Shown piece after piece: positions 41,046 through 51,726 of a stretch of 64,000 nt of DNA; the stretch's first letter is position 1, and the number at the start of each line of letters is the position of its first letter. The translations under genes were made by a program, and so were the position numbers. Source of the DNA: Microglena sp. YARC (lineage: Eukaryota; Chlorophyta; Chlorophyceae; Chlamydomonadales; Chlamydomonadaceae). Under the pieces are notes generated by a model. That model made no database searches, had not been told where the DNA came from, and worked only from the letters and a program-made list of their open reading frames with translations. The stretch spans positions 82,026,154 through 82,090,153 of the forward strand of contig CM039463.1 of assembly GCA_022414725.1 (NCBI GenBank), given 5' to 3'.

Positions 41046-44000
41046 ATGGCTCAGCCCCCCCAGAAACCCACAATGGAGCACCAGCGCGAGCCTTGCCCGG
41101 ACCGTATCATTGACGATATAGGAGGCGCTTTCGCAATGGGATGCGTCGGTGGCGGAGCGTGGCACATGATAAAGGGTTTGAAGAACTCGCCTTCTGGCTT
41201 CCGCATGACCGGAGCTTTGCAAGTAAGCTTCTATAGTGCTTCCCTCCCCCCACAGCCAGACAAAAACTGAGGGTGCTGAAATTCTTTGCGAGGGTGCTTA
41301 AGATGGATCGTACGCCTGGGAAGGGCTCGTGAGATCACATCGGATCGGCGGCCTCGGCATGCTTCACAGTAGAAGGGGACGTTGGAGTAGGCCAGGTTGA
41401 TAGCCTTTGTTTCCGCCTAGCTATGTCACCGTGCGATGCCCATAGATGAACGAGTTTGCCAGCATCGCAAGACCTGGGCCCCCACCTAGCTTGGCTTGGC
41501 TACCCATGCATGCAGAGGGAGTGTACATGCTGTATTAATTTTGCCGTCAAATTCTCCCCTGCTTCATGCCTGATCATCCTGTATTGCTGTGGGGCTTTAT
41601 GTCTGTCTGTGTGGTAGACCTGAGTTTGAATCCATGTAGCTTGCCTGTATTCCCAGTGATTCCACCCTTATTATGTTGTGTGGCTGTGAAACTACCTGTA
41701 TGGGCAGACACAACTACCCACAGCCACACAGCCCCCCCGTGTGGAGGACTGCGTCTGAATGCATTATGGCTGGCTCGCTGCATTCCTTGTGACTCCCCCC
41801 TTATTATTTTGTGTAGCTGTGATGAGTCCTGTAGAGGCACACATAACAACCCTCAGCCCCAACCCAACCCAACCCCTAACCCAGCTCCCAACCCACAGCC
41901 CCTAACCCAGACCCCAACCCAGACCCCAACCCAGCCCCCAACCCTCAGCCCCCAACCCAACCCCAACCCACAGCCCCCAACCCAACCCAACCCACAGGCC
42001 CCAACCCAACCCAGCCCCTAACCCAGCCCCCAACCCACAGCCCCCAACCAGCCCCCAGCCCAACATAGCCCCAACCCACAGCCCCAACCCACAGTGTCGA
42101 GGACTAAGTCTAAATACATCCATGCCCTCTGTTTGAATTCAGAGTGTGCGACGAGAGGCACCAAGGTTGGGCGGCAGCTTTGCCAACTGGGGTCTGTCCT
42201 TCTCTGTGTTTGACTGTTCTCTCATGTACTTGAGAAAGAAGGTAAGCAGTACAAGTAGGGTGGTCAATACCGTCCTGGCTTCAAGATCATCGCGCAAAAA
42301 AAAAAAAAAAAAAAAAAATATCCTACGATACCTTAGATCGTAGAATGCATGTATCTAAGATGCTGTACCACTCTATATGCGATGTTGTACCACTCTATGT
42401 ACGATGTCGTTTGTATGTACGATGTTGTACCGCTCTATGAACAATATTGTACCACTTTATGTACGATGTTGTACCACTTTATGTAGAATGTTGTATTTAT
42501 GTAGATGTTGTACCACTTTATGTACGATGTTGTACCACTCTATGTACATTGTTGTACCACTCTATGTACATTGTTGTACCACTCTATGTACGATGTCGTA
42601 CCACTATGTACGATGTTGTATCACTCTATGTACGATGTTGTACCACTATATGTTTCGGGTGCTAGCAGCAGCTTCTAGGTGGCTCCCTGAGCCAGCCACT
42701 GGGTTAAGTCTCAAAATCCAGCAGCGCTAGAATGCTGATTACGTCAGCTCCAAGGTGCACTAGGTTGCTCAAACTTTGGCTGATTGCTTGTAGAAGAGCA
42801 GATATCCACCCCCGAAAATATTACAGCCATTCAGCGAATGATTTGAATTTGGTTTTTTGAAACACTTTGAAGGTCCTAGTTAGAACCTCGAACTTGAGAA
42901 TTTGGCCCGAGAATTCTGACACTTAGGCCTGAGAATCTATAAATCTTCCACCTGACTGTTGCTGTTGCTTCAACCTGACTGTTGCTGATGCTTCCACCTA
43001 AATGTTGATTTTCACTGTTCCAAGCCTTGCTCTCCACCTGACTGTTGCTGTTGCTTCCACCGCACTGTTGCTGATGCTTCCACCTAGTTGTTGCTTTTCA
43101 CTATTCCAAGCCTTGCGCTTCACCTGACTGTTGCTGTTGCTTCAACCTGACTGTTGCTGATGCTTCGACCTAATCGGCGATTAAGGGCAATGATCACAAT
43201 GATCCATGCTCTCCACCTCACTGTTGCTACTCCTTGTTGATTCTTTTCAGGAGGATCCTTGGAATGCTATTGGTGCAGGAGCATTGACAGGTGGCTTCTT
43301 GCAGCTCCGCTTTGGCCTCAAATCTGCTGCAAAGTCAGCGGCTTTCGGTGGCTTTCTTCTAGTGAGTACCCATGAGTCCGCTCTGATTCATTTAAAAACA
43401 AGTTAATATTTTAAATCTCACTTAAATCTGCTGCAAAGTCAGCGGGTTGCTGGCTTTCTTCTAGTGAGTACCCATGAGTGCAGTTTGGCTCATTTAAAAA
43501 CAATTTAATATTTTAAATCTCACTCAAATCTGCTGCAAAGTCAGCGGCTTGCTGGCTTTCATCTAATGAGTACCCATGAGTGCGGTTTGGCTCATCTAGT
43601 TGACTGGAATAGTTGTTAGGTGTTAAACAGTGTCTCTATCTGCTGCAAAGTCAGCGGCCTTCGGCTGCTTTTTTCTAGTGAGTGCCCATAAGTACGGTCT
43701 GGCTCGTTTACAAAAGTGAATATTTGAAATTTTAGTAGAACTCCGCAGCCCAAAATAGAAACTGTGCTGTAACAGCTTGTAAGCGTAGCCCGCTGCTGTA
43801 GCTGCCAACCTGCACTGTTTCATTTTTGGGGTACGCATAGCAGCTTCCATCCAGCTTCAAAAGCCAGCCACTGGGTCAAACCCAAAGCTTGCAGCTGCAT
43901 TGGAACGCCTGTCATGTCAGCTTTCAGGCACACTAGCTAGCTTCAGGTCCAAGGACAGGGAAAGGGAGCTGCCCAGAAGCTACACGTAGCCTGAAACAGA

Positions 44001-44186
44001 AACAGGGGTGTAACAGCGTCTAAGCGCAGCCGTTGGCCGAAGGAGAGGGGGGGGGGGGGGGTAGCCCAGTGCTGTAGCTGCCAGCCTGTATGATCTGTAC
44101 TGCAGACCTTCTAGGTGCTAACCTATGTGACCTGTGTTGCACACCCAAACCATACCAAACCATACCCATACCATACCCATACCCAT

Positions 44187-44227
<41 letters not shown>

Positions 44228-47200
44228 GCCCATGCCCATGCTCATGCCCATACCCAACCCAACCCAACCCAACCCAACCCAACCCAACCCAACCCAACCC
44301 AACCCAACCCAACCCAACCATGATCTGTGCTGCAGGCATTGATTGAGGGTTTGGGCATAGCGCTGAACAAGATGACCGCGCCTCCTCCCCCTGGACTGCC
44401 CTACCAGCCTCCATCTGGCCCCGGGGGTCCGCCACCGCCCCCTGGCATGGGCCCCCCTCAGCCTGCCGGAGCTGGTCCCGATGGCCTCCCGCATGGTGGG
44501 TCGAATAGACAGAGGGTTGTTCAGTAGGGGGGCCTGCTGGAGCTGGGCCTGAGGGCCTCACGCATGTTGGATCAAAATGACAGAGGGTTGTTAATGAGGG
44601 GGGCCTGCTGGAGCTGGTCCCGGGGACCTCCCGCATGGTGGTTCGAAATGGCAGAGGGTTGTTAACTAGGGGGTCCTGCTGGAGCTGGTCCCGGGGACCT
44701 CCCGCATGGTGCTTGAAATGGCAGAGGGTTGTTATTTAGGGGTCCTGCTGGAGGTGGTCCTGGGGACCTTCCGCATGGTGGGTCGAAATGACAGGTTTGC
44801 CAACTTTTTCCTGGTTCCAAGGTTGAGTCCGAGCCTTTTCCCTGTTTCAGAAAGGGTGACGTCTGGTAGCTTTCAGGGATTTGGTACTTTTCAAGGGTGG
44901 GATCCAGGTAGTGAATTGGGTAGGGCAGCCCGAAGGGCCACCTTGGGAGGTTGGGGGTTTGGGTTTCAGCGCGTGTCAGGGTAGCAGAAGCTTGGGCCAA
45001 CAGGGGTTGCGTGGTAGCGATCGCTACTGGCAGCAGGGGGAAAAGCCCAGGGTTGGGTTTGGGTGATTTCTGTCGGCAAGGGCAGGGAAGGTGGCGGTGG
45101 GAAGGTCCTAGGGGGGGGAGATGGGTATGGCATTGATGATAATTCATCACAGTCATTGAACTCAAATGGAATGCTGTTCGGGGGGCCTGTGGGGGGCCTG
45201 TTGGAGCTGGTCCTGAGCCCTCCCAGTGCTGTTTGGGGGGCCTGTTGGAGCTGGTCTGAGCCCTCCCACATGCTGTTGGGGGGGGGCCTGTTGGAGCTGG
45301 TCCTGAGCCCTCCCACATGGTGTTTTGCATTGACAGAGGGTTGTGTTAACAAGAGAGTCAGGAGACGAGAGTGACGAGACCTTTGGACGGTTTAGGCAAT
45401 TAGAACATAAGGAAGTTGCCGGCTCAAATATAACTGCAAGAGGAAATCAAATATAAGGGTATATATATGGTTACGGTACCGTTACCAGTAGCCTGGATAT
45501 TCCAAAAAGAAATCAGGAAGCTACGCTGAGGGTGTATGTTTTTATCTAGCTTCTAGTTGACAGAGGGTTGTTAATATCGTCGTGGTTCCAAAGTTGGTAT
45601 TTTGTGTGGCAAGGGCAGGATAGGTGGTGGTGGTGAGGAGGCAAGGGAAGGGGGGGGGGGGGGGGGGGGGTATGGCAATGATGATGATCAATCAAGGTCT
45701 TATTACTCAAATGGACTGCTGTTGGGTGGTGTGTGTGTGTTTGCATGCGTGTGTGTGTGTGTCCTTGGATGATAGGAGTGTTCCTTGGCTGTTGATTATG
45801 AAGGGTAAGTGCTCAAGGGTGGTTGGGTGCTGGTCCTCGTGCCGTCAAAGTGTCAGGTTGGTTGGTTGGTTGGCTGCCCAATGGTGGTTGGGTGCTGGTA
45901 CTCGTGCCGTCAAAGTGTCAGGTTGGTTGGTTGGTTGGCTGCCCAATGGTGGTTGGGTGGTTGGGTGCTGGTCCTCGTGCCCTCAAAGTGTCAGGTTGGT
46001 TGGTTGGTTGGCTGCCCAATGGTGGTTGGGTGGTTGGTCCTCATGCCGTCAATGTCAACTCTGGTCCAACATTCACTTCTTGCCTTGCATGTGCAGGTGC
46101 TGGTTTCGGAGCGCCTCAGGAGCCTGCCAGCGATAGCGGATGGTTCTCTGGGTTTTTTGGTAGCTCGGAGCCTAAGCCAACTGGGGTGAGCTTTCTCAAC
46201 TTTTTACTTGCCCAACCGTGACTGTCCATTGTTGTGCCGTTTAATAGCATTCAAAAAGGCCGTTGCACTTTTCTTGACCCTCTCGAGGCTCTCCTTCCCC
46301 TTGACGTGGAACATGCCATTCGTGATGGATATGGAGATGATATCATCATGCCACATGGGCATGCCCTTGCCCCTCTCACTCTGGCTGACCTCGATGTCGA
46401 CCTTGATGGCCAGGCCCTTCTCCACAGGCGACTTCATAGACCTGTGCATATTGACCAACTGCAACACCAACTCTTTGCAATACTCACAAGTGTGATTGCT
46501 GCAGCAAAGCCACGGTGAAACTTTAAGCATTAGTTGTTTCTTTATCTGGATAAGGGTAGAGCCTATAGTGTCTTGGCTCCGACCCGAAGCCTGCTGCTGC
46601 AACCACAAGCATGCGCACTCTCGCACATATATCCATGGATGGATGTGAGCATGCACCCCCACTCAAACAAACAAAAATGCACGCACAAACACACTAACAC
46701 TCACATGCTAACTCAAAGACTCAAGCATGCGAACACGTTCAAACTCACATACACATACATAAAACACACACACTTGCGATCTTCGAAAACCCATGTATGT
46801 GCTCACACACATAAATTCACACAACATACACAACATACAAACAAGTCAACGCACGAAGACACAAACACACAAACACATGCAAACTCAAAGACTCACTCAT
46901 GTGCTCACACACACACGCACAAGCACACAATCACAAACGCATGCAAACTTGGAGACTCACGCATGTGCACACACACACGCACACACATGCAAACTCAAAA
47001 ACTGACGCGTGTGCACACAAACAAACACGCACACACAAACACATGCAAACTCGAAAACTCATGCATGTGCAAACACACATGCACACACAAACACATGCAA
47101 ACTCGAAAACTCTCACAGGCACATACAAAAACAAACACAGGCAAACTCAAAAACTCACGCATGTGAAAACGTACAAACACACACATGCAAACTCGAAGAC

Positions 47201-47763
47201 TGACACATGTGCTCAGACACACACGCACCCACACACGAACACATGCAAACTCGAAAACTCATGCATGTGCACACACACAAATACAAACACACATGCAAAC
47301 TCTAGGACTCACACTTGTGCTCACACATACAAACACACAAACACATGCAAACTAGAGGACTCACGCTTGTGCTCACACAAACACACATGAACACATGCAA
47401 ACTCAAAAACTCACACTGGCGCACACAAAAACACACACATGAAAACTCAAAAACTCACGCTTGTGAAAACGCACTAACACACGCACTCGCACACATGCAA
47501 ACTCGAGGACTCACACATTCGCACACAAACACACTAACACACACACATGCAAACTCGAGGACTCACACATTTGCACACAAACACACAAACACACACACAT
47601 GCAAACTCGAGGACTCACGCTTGTGCTCTCGCACACGCACACATGAACACATGCAAACTCAAAAACTCACACTGGCGCACACAAAAACACACACATGCAA
47701 ACTCAAAAACTCACGCTTGTGAAAACGCACGAACACATGCAAACTCGAAAACTCACACATGTC

Positions 47764-47799
<36 letters not shown>

Positions 47800-48002
47800 C
47801 ATGCATGTGCGCACACAAACACACACACATGCAAACTTGAAGGCTCACACATGTGCACACGCACAAACACACACGCACACACACATTGGCTAACCTGATG
47901 CCTGTTCTCCTTCCACAGCCCCTCGCCGTCCAAGATCTAAGCGAGGATCCTTTCGCACAACCACAAATGCCCTCTGAGTTCGCGTCAGACAAGTACAAAT
48001 AA
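41046..48002 (+). CDS. TIM17: Mitochondrial import inner membrane translocase TIM17, 239 aa, six exons
   Basis: Channel-region subunit of the TIM23 complex, which passes presequence-carrying proteins across the mitochondrial inner membrane. Exons: 41046-41222, 42143-42241, 43251-43361, 44336-44495, 46097-46185 and 47919-48002, ending in TAA. All introns are GT-AG and all phases join. Family signatures are [56 protein letters not shown] and the fourth hydrophobic segment [16 protein letters not shown], giving the four Gly-rich membrane helices of the TIM17/22/23 family. The C-terminal ~85 residues are Pro/Gly-rich, then [14 protein letters not shown] and an acidic end. Plant TIM17 proteins also carry an extension with a WF-G-x-F motif, which supports a green-lineage host. 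The start is the first ATG and gives a normal N-terminus. Introns contain at least six kinds of tandem repeat. Confidence 0.96.
41850..42100 (+). repeat. CCCAAC/CCCTAAC-rich degenerate repeat in TIM17 intron 1
   Basis: C-rich mixture of CCCAACCC, CCCTAACCC and CCCAGCCC words. It ends about 40 bp before exon 2. Some words look telomere-like, but the order is irregular and it lies inside a gene. Confidence 0.85.
42365..42655 (+). repeat. ~22-bp tandem repeat in TIM17 intron 2
   Basis: About 13 copies of a unit such as TGTACGATGTTGTACCACTC, with small length variation. A 21-base poly-A run lies just before it (42296-42318). Confidence 0.9.
42655..42815. mobile_element. MITE-like element B, partial, TIM17 intron 2
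   Basis: It begins GCAGCAGCTTCTAGGTGGCT and continues with the family block GAGCCAGCCACTGGG and CTTTGGCTGA. The right inverted end is weak. Confidence 0.55.
42950..43230 (+). repeat. CACCTGACTGTTGCTG tandem repeat before TIM17 exon 3
   Basis: About ten imperfect copies of CCTGACTGTTGCTGATGCTT and variants. They run up to the pyrimidine tract of the exon 3 acceptor. Confidence 0.85.
43323..43705 (+). repeat. Duplicated exon 3 end and splice donor of TIM17
   Basis: The last ~40 bases of exon 3 with its donor (AAATCTGCTGCAAAGTCAGC ... TCTAGTGAGTACCCATGAGT) recur at about 43427, 43527 and 43638 within intron 3, spaced ~105 bp. Each copy keeps a GTGAGT (the third is changed to CTAATGAGTAC) and most keep the ATTTAAAAACAA block after it. 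Confidence 0.92.
43835..43995. mobile_element. MITE-like element B, TIM17 intron 3
   Basis: Inverted ends CATAGCAGCTTCCATCCAGC and AGCTGCCCAGAAGCTACACG around a GCCAGCCACTGGGTCAAACC block. It lies between two copies of a TGTAACAGC...GTAGCTGCCA sequence (43770 and 44007). Confidence 0.6.
44157..44318 (+). repeat. CCCATA then CCCAA microsatellites in TIM17 intron 3
   Basis: About 12 CCCATA/CCCATG hexamers (44160-44236) are followed by about 16 CCCAA pentamers (44237-44318). They end some 17 bp before the exon 4 acceptor. The hexamer is the same as in the large array at 54334-64000, on the same strand. Confidence 0.95.
44520..44800 (+). repeat. Tandem copies of GGCCTGCTGGAGCTGGTCC in TIM17 intron 4
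   Basis: Four copies of a ~66-bp unit, each with a GCTGGAGCTGGTCC-like block, GGGACCTCCCGCATGGTG and GACAGAGGGTTGTT. The unit overlaps the end of exon 4 (GCCGGAGCTGGTCCCG), so it is another duplication of an exon edge. Related copies occur at 45180-45350. Confidence 0.85.
45850..46060 (+). repeat. 65-73-bp tandem repeat in TIM17 intron 4
   Basis: Three copies of a unit with TGTCAGGTTGGTTGGTTGGT and GCTGCCCAATGGTGGTTGGG. Confidence 0.9.
46735..47885 (+). repeat. CA-rich minisatellite in TIM17 intron 5
   Basis: About 1.15 kb of imperfect tandem repeats with ACACATGCAAACTCGAAAAC and CTCACGCATGTGCACACAC-like blocks, merging into (CA)n. The intron's acceptor at 47918 follows within 40 bp. Confidence 0.92.
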
Positions 48003-48026
48003 GCAAGGGAAGCAATTTGAAGCAAT

Positions 48027-48235
48027 TTGATGGCGGGTCTGGGGGATTTGACTGCGGGACCGGGTAATTTGAAGCAATTTGATTGCAGGGCCGGGGGATT
48101 TTCGGGGGCTTCGGGACTGGGGGATTTGACTGCGGGACCGGGGAATTTGGAGCAATTTGATTGCAGGACCGGGGAATTTTGGGGGGCTGCGGGACTGGGG
48201 TATTTGACAGCAATACTGGGGGATATAGATATGTC
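48027..48235 (+). repeat. ~93-bp tandem repeat in TIM17 3' flank
   Basis: Two full copies of a unit containing GATTTGACTGCGGGACCGGG and AGCAATTTGATTGCAGG. It starts 25 bp after the TIM17 stop codon. Confidence 0.85.
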
Positions 48236-48284
48236 TCAGAAATGGGGGTTAGAAATGGTTTTTTGGGGGGTGAAGGGCCACTGT

Positions 48285-48635
48285 TTTTCACTTCAACTAC
48301 AAGCAGCACCTTCTATGCAGCTCCCTGAGCCAGCCACAGGGCCAAGGTCCATGAATTCAGCAGTGCTGGGAAGCTTCTATGCAGCTCCTTGCGCTAGGTA
48401 CGGGGCTGTGCAGCTTCTACGCAGCTCCCTGCGCCAGGTACTGGGCCATGCAGCTTCTACGCAGCTCCCTGTGCCAGGTACTGGGCCATGCAGCTTCTAT
48501 GCAGCTCCCTGCACCAGGTACTTGGCTATACTAACCCCAAGATTTTGAATCTGCTGGACAGCTGGTTATTCCAGCTGCAGTGTGCACTGCTGCTTAAGGT
48601 TTGGCGGAATAGCAAGTCAGAGTAGCTGCCTAGAA
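48285..48635. mobile_element. MITE-like element B with internal 40-bp expansion
   Basis: Inverted ends CTACAAGCAGCACCTTC and GCCTAGAAGCTGCTGGTC. Inside, 48370-48525 holds four tandem copies of a 40-bp unit (GCTTCTACGCAGCTCCCTGC...), which is the element's own end motif repeated. Confidence 0.7.
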
Positions 48636-48739
48636 GCTGCTGGTCATAGCCGACAAGGCAAGCTACGACCAGTGTGGCTGGAAGCTATGCACAGCCCTCA
48701 AATAATACTAGCTGTCTAGGAGCTGCTGCGCATAGCCAT

Positions 48740-48940
48740 AGTTTTTCTTTTCGGCTATGAGCAGCAGCTTCTAGGCAGCTCCCTGAGCCGGCCACTGGGC
48801 TAATCCCCAAGATTTCGACAGTTCTGGCCAGCGCATTCTGTCTGCTTCCAGACTCACTAGGTTGTATTAGCTTTGGCTGAAAATCCTGTCTGGGGAGCTG
48901 CTTAGAAGCTGCTGCTTTTAGCTGAAAAGAGAAACACTGC
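48740..48940. mobile_element. MITE-like element B, best-defined copy
   Basis: About 190 bp. The left end, GTTTTTCTTTTCGGCTATGA then GCAGCAGCTTCTAGGCAGCT, is nearly the reverse complement of the right end, AGCTGCTTAGAAGCTGCTGC then TTTTAGCTGAAAAGAGAAAC. The inverted repeat is about 40 bp. No coding capacity. Confidence 0.8.
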
Positions 48941-49029
48941 TCGCAGCCCCTTCCCAAAGGCATTGTGGTGGATGAGGAGCCTATAAGAGAGCCATAGCCT
49001 TACTTTTCAAGGAAATAATTAAAAATATG

Positions 49030-49203
49030 TAGGGAACGGCAACTTATATTAGTGTTTGAAAAACTGATCTTAACTTATATTATTATAGTGTCTTTATGAT
49101 ATTAGTTTTTCAAAGACATTTGAAATTCTGGTGAGACAGCTCGTCCGACTAATATTATATAGTATTATTTATTCTCTAATATTATAAGCATAGCCGATCC
49201 CCA
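49030..49203 (-). mobile_element. AT-rich MITE-like element A, copy 3 (inverted)
   Basis: Reverse complement of the 35077 copy: AGGGAACGGCAACTTATATT at the left end and GCATAGCCGATCCCC at the right end. Confidence 0.7.
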
Positions 49204-49269
49204 AATATATGTGACATTGTAGGTGACTACTTCACAATATGCTTCTATGAGCAAATGGTACGTTGCATA

Positions 49270-49470
49270 GCTTTCTTTTCAGCTACGAGCAACAGCTGAT
49301 AGGTAGCTATGCTCACTGGCTATTGAGCGAAACCACATGCGACCCAGAGCACCTTGAATCTGGCACAAAAGCTGTCCAGAACTGCTGAAATATGTGGGTT
49401 TAGCTCAGTGGCTGCCTCAAGGAGCTGCCTAGAAGCTACTGCTCGTAGCCGAAATGAAAAGCTCTGGAGA
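49270..49470. mobile_element. MITE-like element B
   Basis: Left end CTTTTCAGCTACGAGCAACA, right end GCTGCCTAGAAGCTACTGCT. The interior shares CCAGAACTGCTGAAA with the copy at 36150. Confidence 0.7.
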
Positions 49471-49504
49471 GAACAAACGAGAGTGAGTGAGAGAGAGTGC
49501 AGGA

Positions 49505-49715
49505 GACACGGTTTCTTTTGGGGGCTGCATGTACCAGCTTCTAGGCAGCCACCTTTCCCTCTCATTGGGCCAAACCTGAGGCTAGCTAGTGTGCCTTGCA
49601 GCTGACATAAAGGGCAGTCAGATGCCGATGAAATCTTCGGGATTGGCCAGGTGTCTAGCTGGTGGAGCTGACTGGAAGCTGATATGCGTAGCAGAAAAAA
49701 GAAACACTAGCAAGA
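49505..49715. mobile_element. MITE-like element B
   Basis: Left end GGTTTCTTTTGGGGGCTGCA with CAGCTTCTAGGCAGCC, right end CTGACTGGAAGCTGATATGC with GTAGCAGAAAAAAGAAAC. More diverged than its neighbours. Confidence 0.6.
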
Positions 49716-49744
49716 GAGCAGTCCAGCTGATTGGGATTGGATTT

Positions 49745-49850
49745 GATTATTATATGGTTAATCGGCCAACTATGGGCTGCTCGCTGTCTTTCGATGCCCC
49801 CCCCCCCCCCCCCCCCCCCCCCATGCAATACCCACGGAAACTGGGGGGCA
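49745..49850 (+). repeat. Fragment of the array's non-coding module with poly-C insertion
   Basis: CCAACTATGGGCTGCTCGCTG, a 26-base poly-C, then ATACCCACGGAAACT. The 3.43-kb units have CCAACTATGGGCTGCTCACC...CCCCCGAGTGATACCCACTG at 19355-19413, so the poly-C is an expansion of their short C run. Confidence 0.75.
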
Positions 49851-50094
49851 AACTAAGAGTGAGCGAGAGTTCGAGACTTGGTTTTCTTTAAGGGTGCTAC
49901 TTGTAGCACAAGAGTTACATTATCTACCTTGGTGTTTTGGCAGTGCTACTTTAGAGCCTGTTGCGGTTGCTTTCTGAGACCAAAATAACTGTTACAAGGT
50001 CCTATATGCCAGGTTTGGCGTCTAACCGTCTGCACATTGCAGCCAACAATTACCCCCGTGCAAGAACCACGGGAACCAGAGATTTCCAGCGCAC

Positions 50095-50172
50095 ATGTTG
50101 GAGCATAGGTTCGAACCGGGGACTCCTCCGTATTTGGTGACCATTCTTACCCGTACACCACTCGGGATTATG
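50095..50172 (-). ncRNA. tRNA-like segment (SINE or tRNA pseudogene)
   Basis: On the minus strand CCCGAGTGGTGTACGGGTAA resembles an A-box region. GGTTCGAACC, a good B box, follows about 45 bases later. The acceptor and T stems do not pair well, so a functional tRNA is unlikely. It may be the head of a tRNA-derived SINE. Confidence 0.4.
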
Positions 50173-50534
50173 GAGCCCAAAAAGCTGCTGGTAGCATCCT
50201 GGAGGCCACTTAGAGCACCACGATGCTACGAGAAGAGACTGCATATTTCCCTTAACCAGTCCTAGGTGCGTCGCAAGCAGCGTGGAAAATAGCTGTGAGA
50301 GGTTGCTGTCGGAGCAACAGGCGGCACCGGATTCAAGTGCAGCAGACCAAAGCCAATGTTTACGACAGGGGTTGTTAGTGTTATAGACGACTTACATGTC
50401 TCTATCTGAGTAGGCAAAGAGCGGGCTGGTTACTACCCGGTCCAGAGTTTCCTGCCGCCAGCAGTACTGTACACTACAGACTGCCTTAGTATATCATCGA
50501 CTCAGTGCGACTATCTCGCTCTCTTCTATATCTC

Positions 50535-50612
50535 TGTAAACGATTGAGTCTTGCAGTCTCTGATTATCACAGGTTATGGGCCCATCATGCTAACCACTGC
50601 GCCACTCCGAAA
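50535..50612 (-). ncRNA. Initiator-tRNA-Met-like segment
   Basis: The minus strand reads GGAGTGGCGCAGTGGTTAGC and then ATGGGCCCATAACC, which matches the D arm and anticodon loop of initiator tRNA-Met, anticodon CAT. The B-box region (ACTGCAAGACTC) is degenerate and no 3' acceptor strand pairs with the 5' end. It is therefore a pseudogene or SINE head, not a working gene. Confidence 0.4.
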
Positions 50613-50619
50613 CACTGCA

Positions 50620-51726
50620 ACTCATCTCTTACCTCCTCCCGCACAAATCCCCGCACATTGAACAGTTCGCTATGTACGCCCAACAAACCCCTAGAATGCC
50701 CATCTATGGTGGTTGCCCAGGCGTCGCAGAACACTGCCGCATCCTCATCATACAGATCAAGTCTACGGCAGGATGCTTCCTCGTCGGCATTGATGCGGAG
50801 CTCGACGTTTCCCCCCACCATGAGCCAGCCACAGGCAGTGAGTACCCTATGGTGGCCGGTGCACGCCTTGATCCTAATATTTTAATGTAAGTTCTTTACA
50901 ACGGCATAAGCACGATAGCGGAGAAGATAGCAATTACTCGCTACAGGCGTAATCATAGGGAAAAGCAAGTGTACTGCAATGTACTGCAGTCACGTGCTGG
51001 CCACAGCTAGCCTGTGGCCTGGCGGCAGGCAACACGGGACCATGAGGGAACAGGTACCGGTGTGCACTTTGCCAACTCAGTGACTGACATATAAGTCAGT
51101 CAATAACATCCCCCCCAATTCAAGTTATTCTTTTAACTAAAGAATTCCTGGAATTAACTGAGGGGCATAAGAAATTAGAGAATAAATATTGTAAAGTAAT
51201 AAATGGCTAAGAGGTCAAGAGAAAGAGAGCCATGGGCTTTGATAAATTAATTATTCAAGTCAGGGCTGAGGGAAGAGGTTTCCCCTTGATGAGTCTCAGA
51301 GTCAGTCTACTAGGGTATCAGATCTATGGATAAACTTAAAGGGGTATTTAGAAAACTGCAGAGAGGCTGCAGGCTAGGCTGCAGGGAAGCTGCACAGGAG
51401 GGGAAAGGGGAACTCCCAGGCTTAGGTAAAGCTGGAGGAGAAAGTCTAGGTTACGAGAAGGGTGCATGATTTGAGACTACAGACTAGCTTAGTTCTTGAC
51501 AAGATGTCTGTACTAGTCCCCCCATAATTTGGGAGTGAGAGCTGAAGGCTGTAACCTAAATTAGAATCTGGCAGGCATCTTGTAGTAGTCATGCAGTAAT
51601 CTATATTTCAAACGTGTGCTGCCTGTGATCAGTACATGGGGCAGTACATGTGGCACACAGTCTAATAAATCCTAGAGTGTTCATGTCTAAAACAATCAGG
51701 GAGAGCAAGATTCCTATTGTTAAATA
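50620..51726. other. Intergenic, no recognised gene
   Basis: Overlapping open frames of 70-126 codons on both strands (50505-50890) have no recognisable motif. From 51050 the sequence is AT-richer, with nothing I can name. Confidence 0.4.

Noticed and set aside
41850..42100. Interstitial telomere (CCCTAAC words)
   Set aside because: Words are mixed irregularly with CCCAAC and CCCAGC, and the block sits within an intron of a conserved gene.
46534..47720. His/Thr-rich secreted protein
   Set aside because: Translation of the CA-rich minisatellite in TIM17 intron 5. Open frames occur in several phases.
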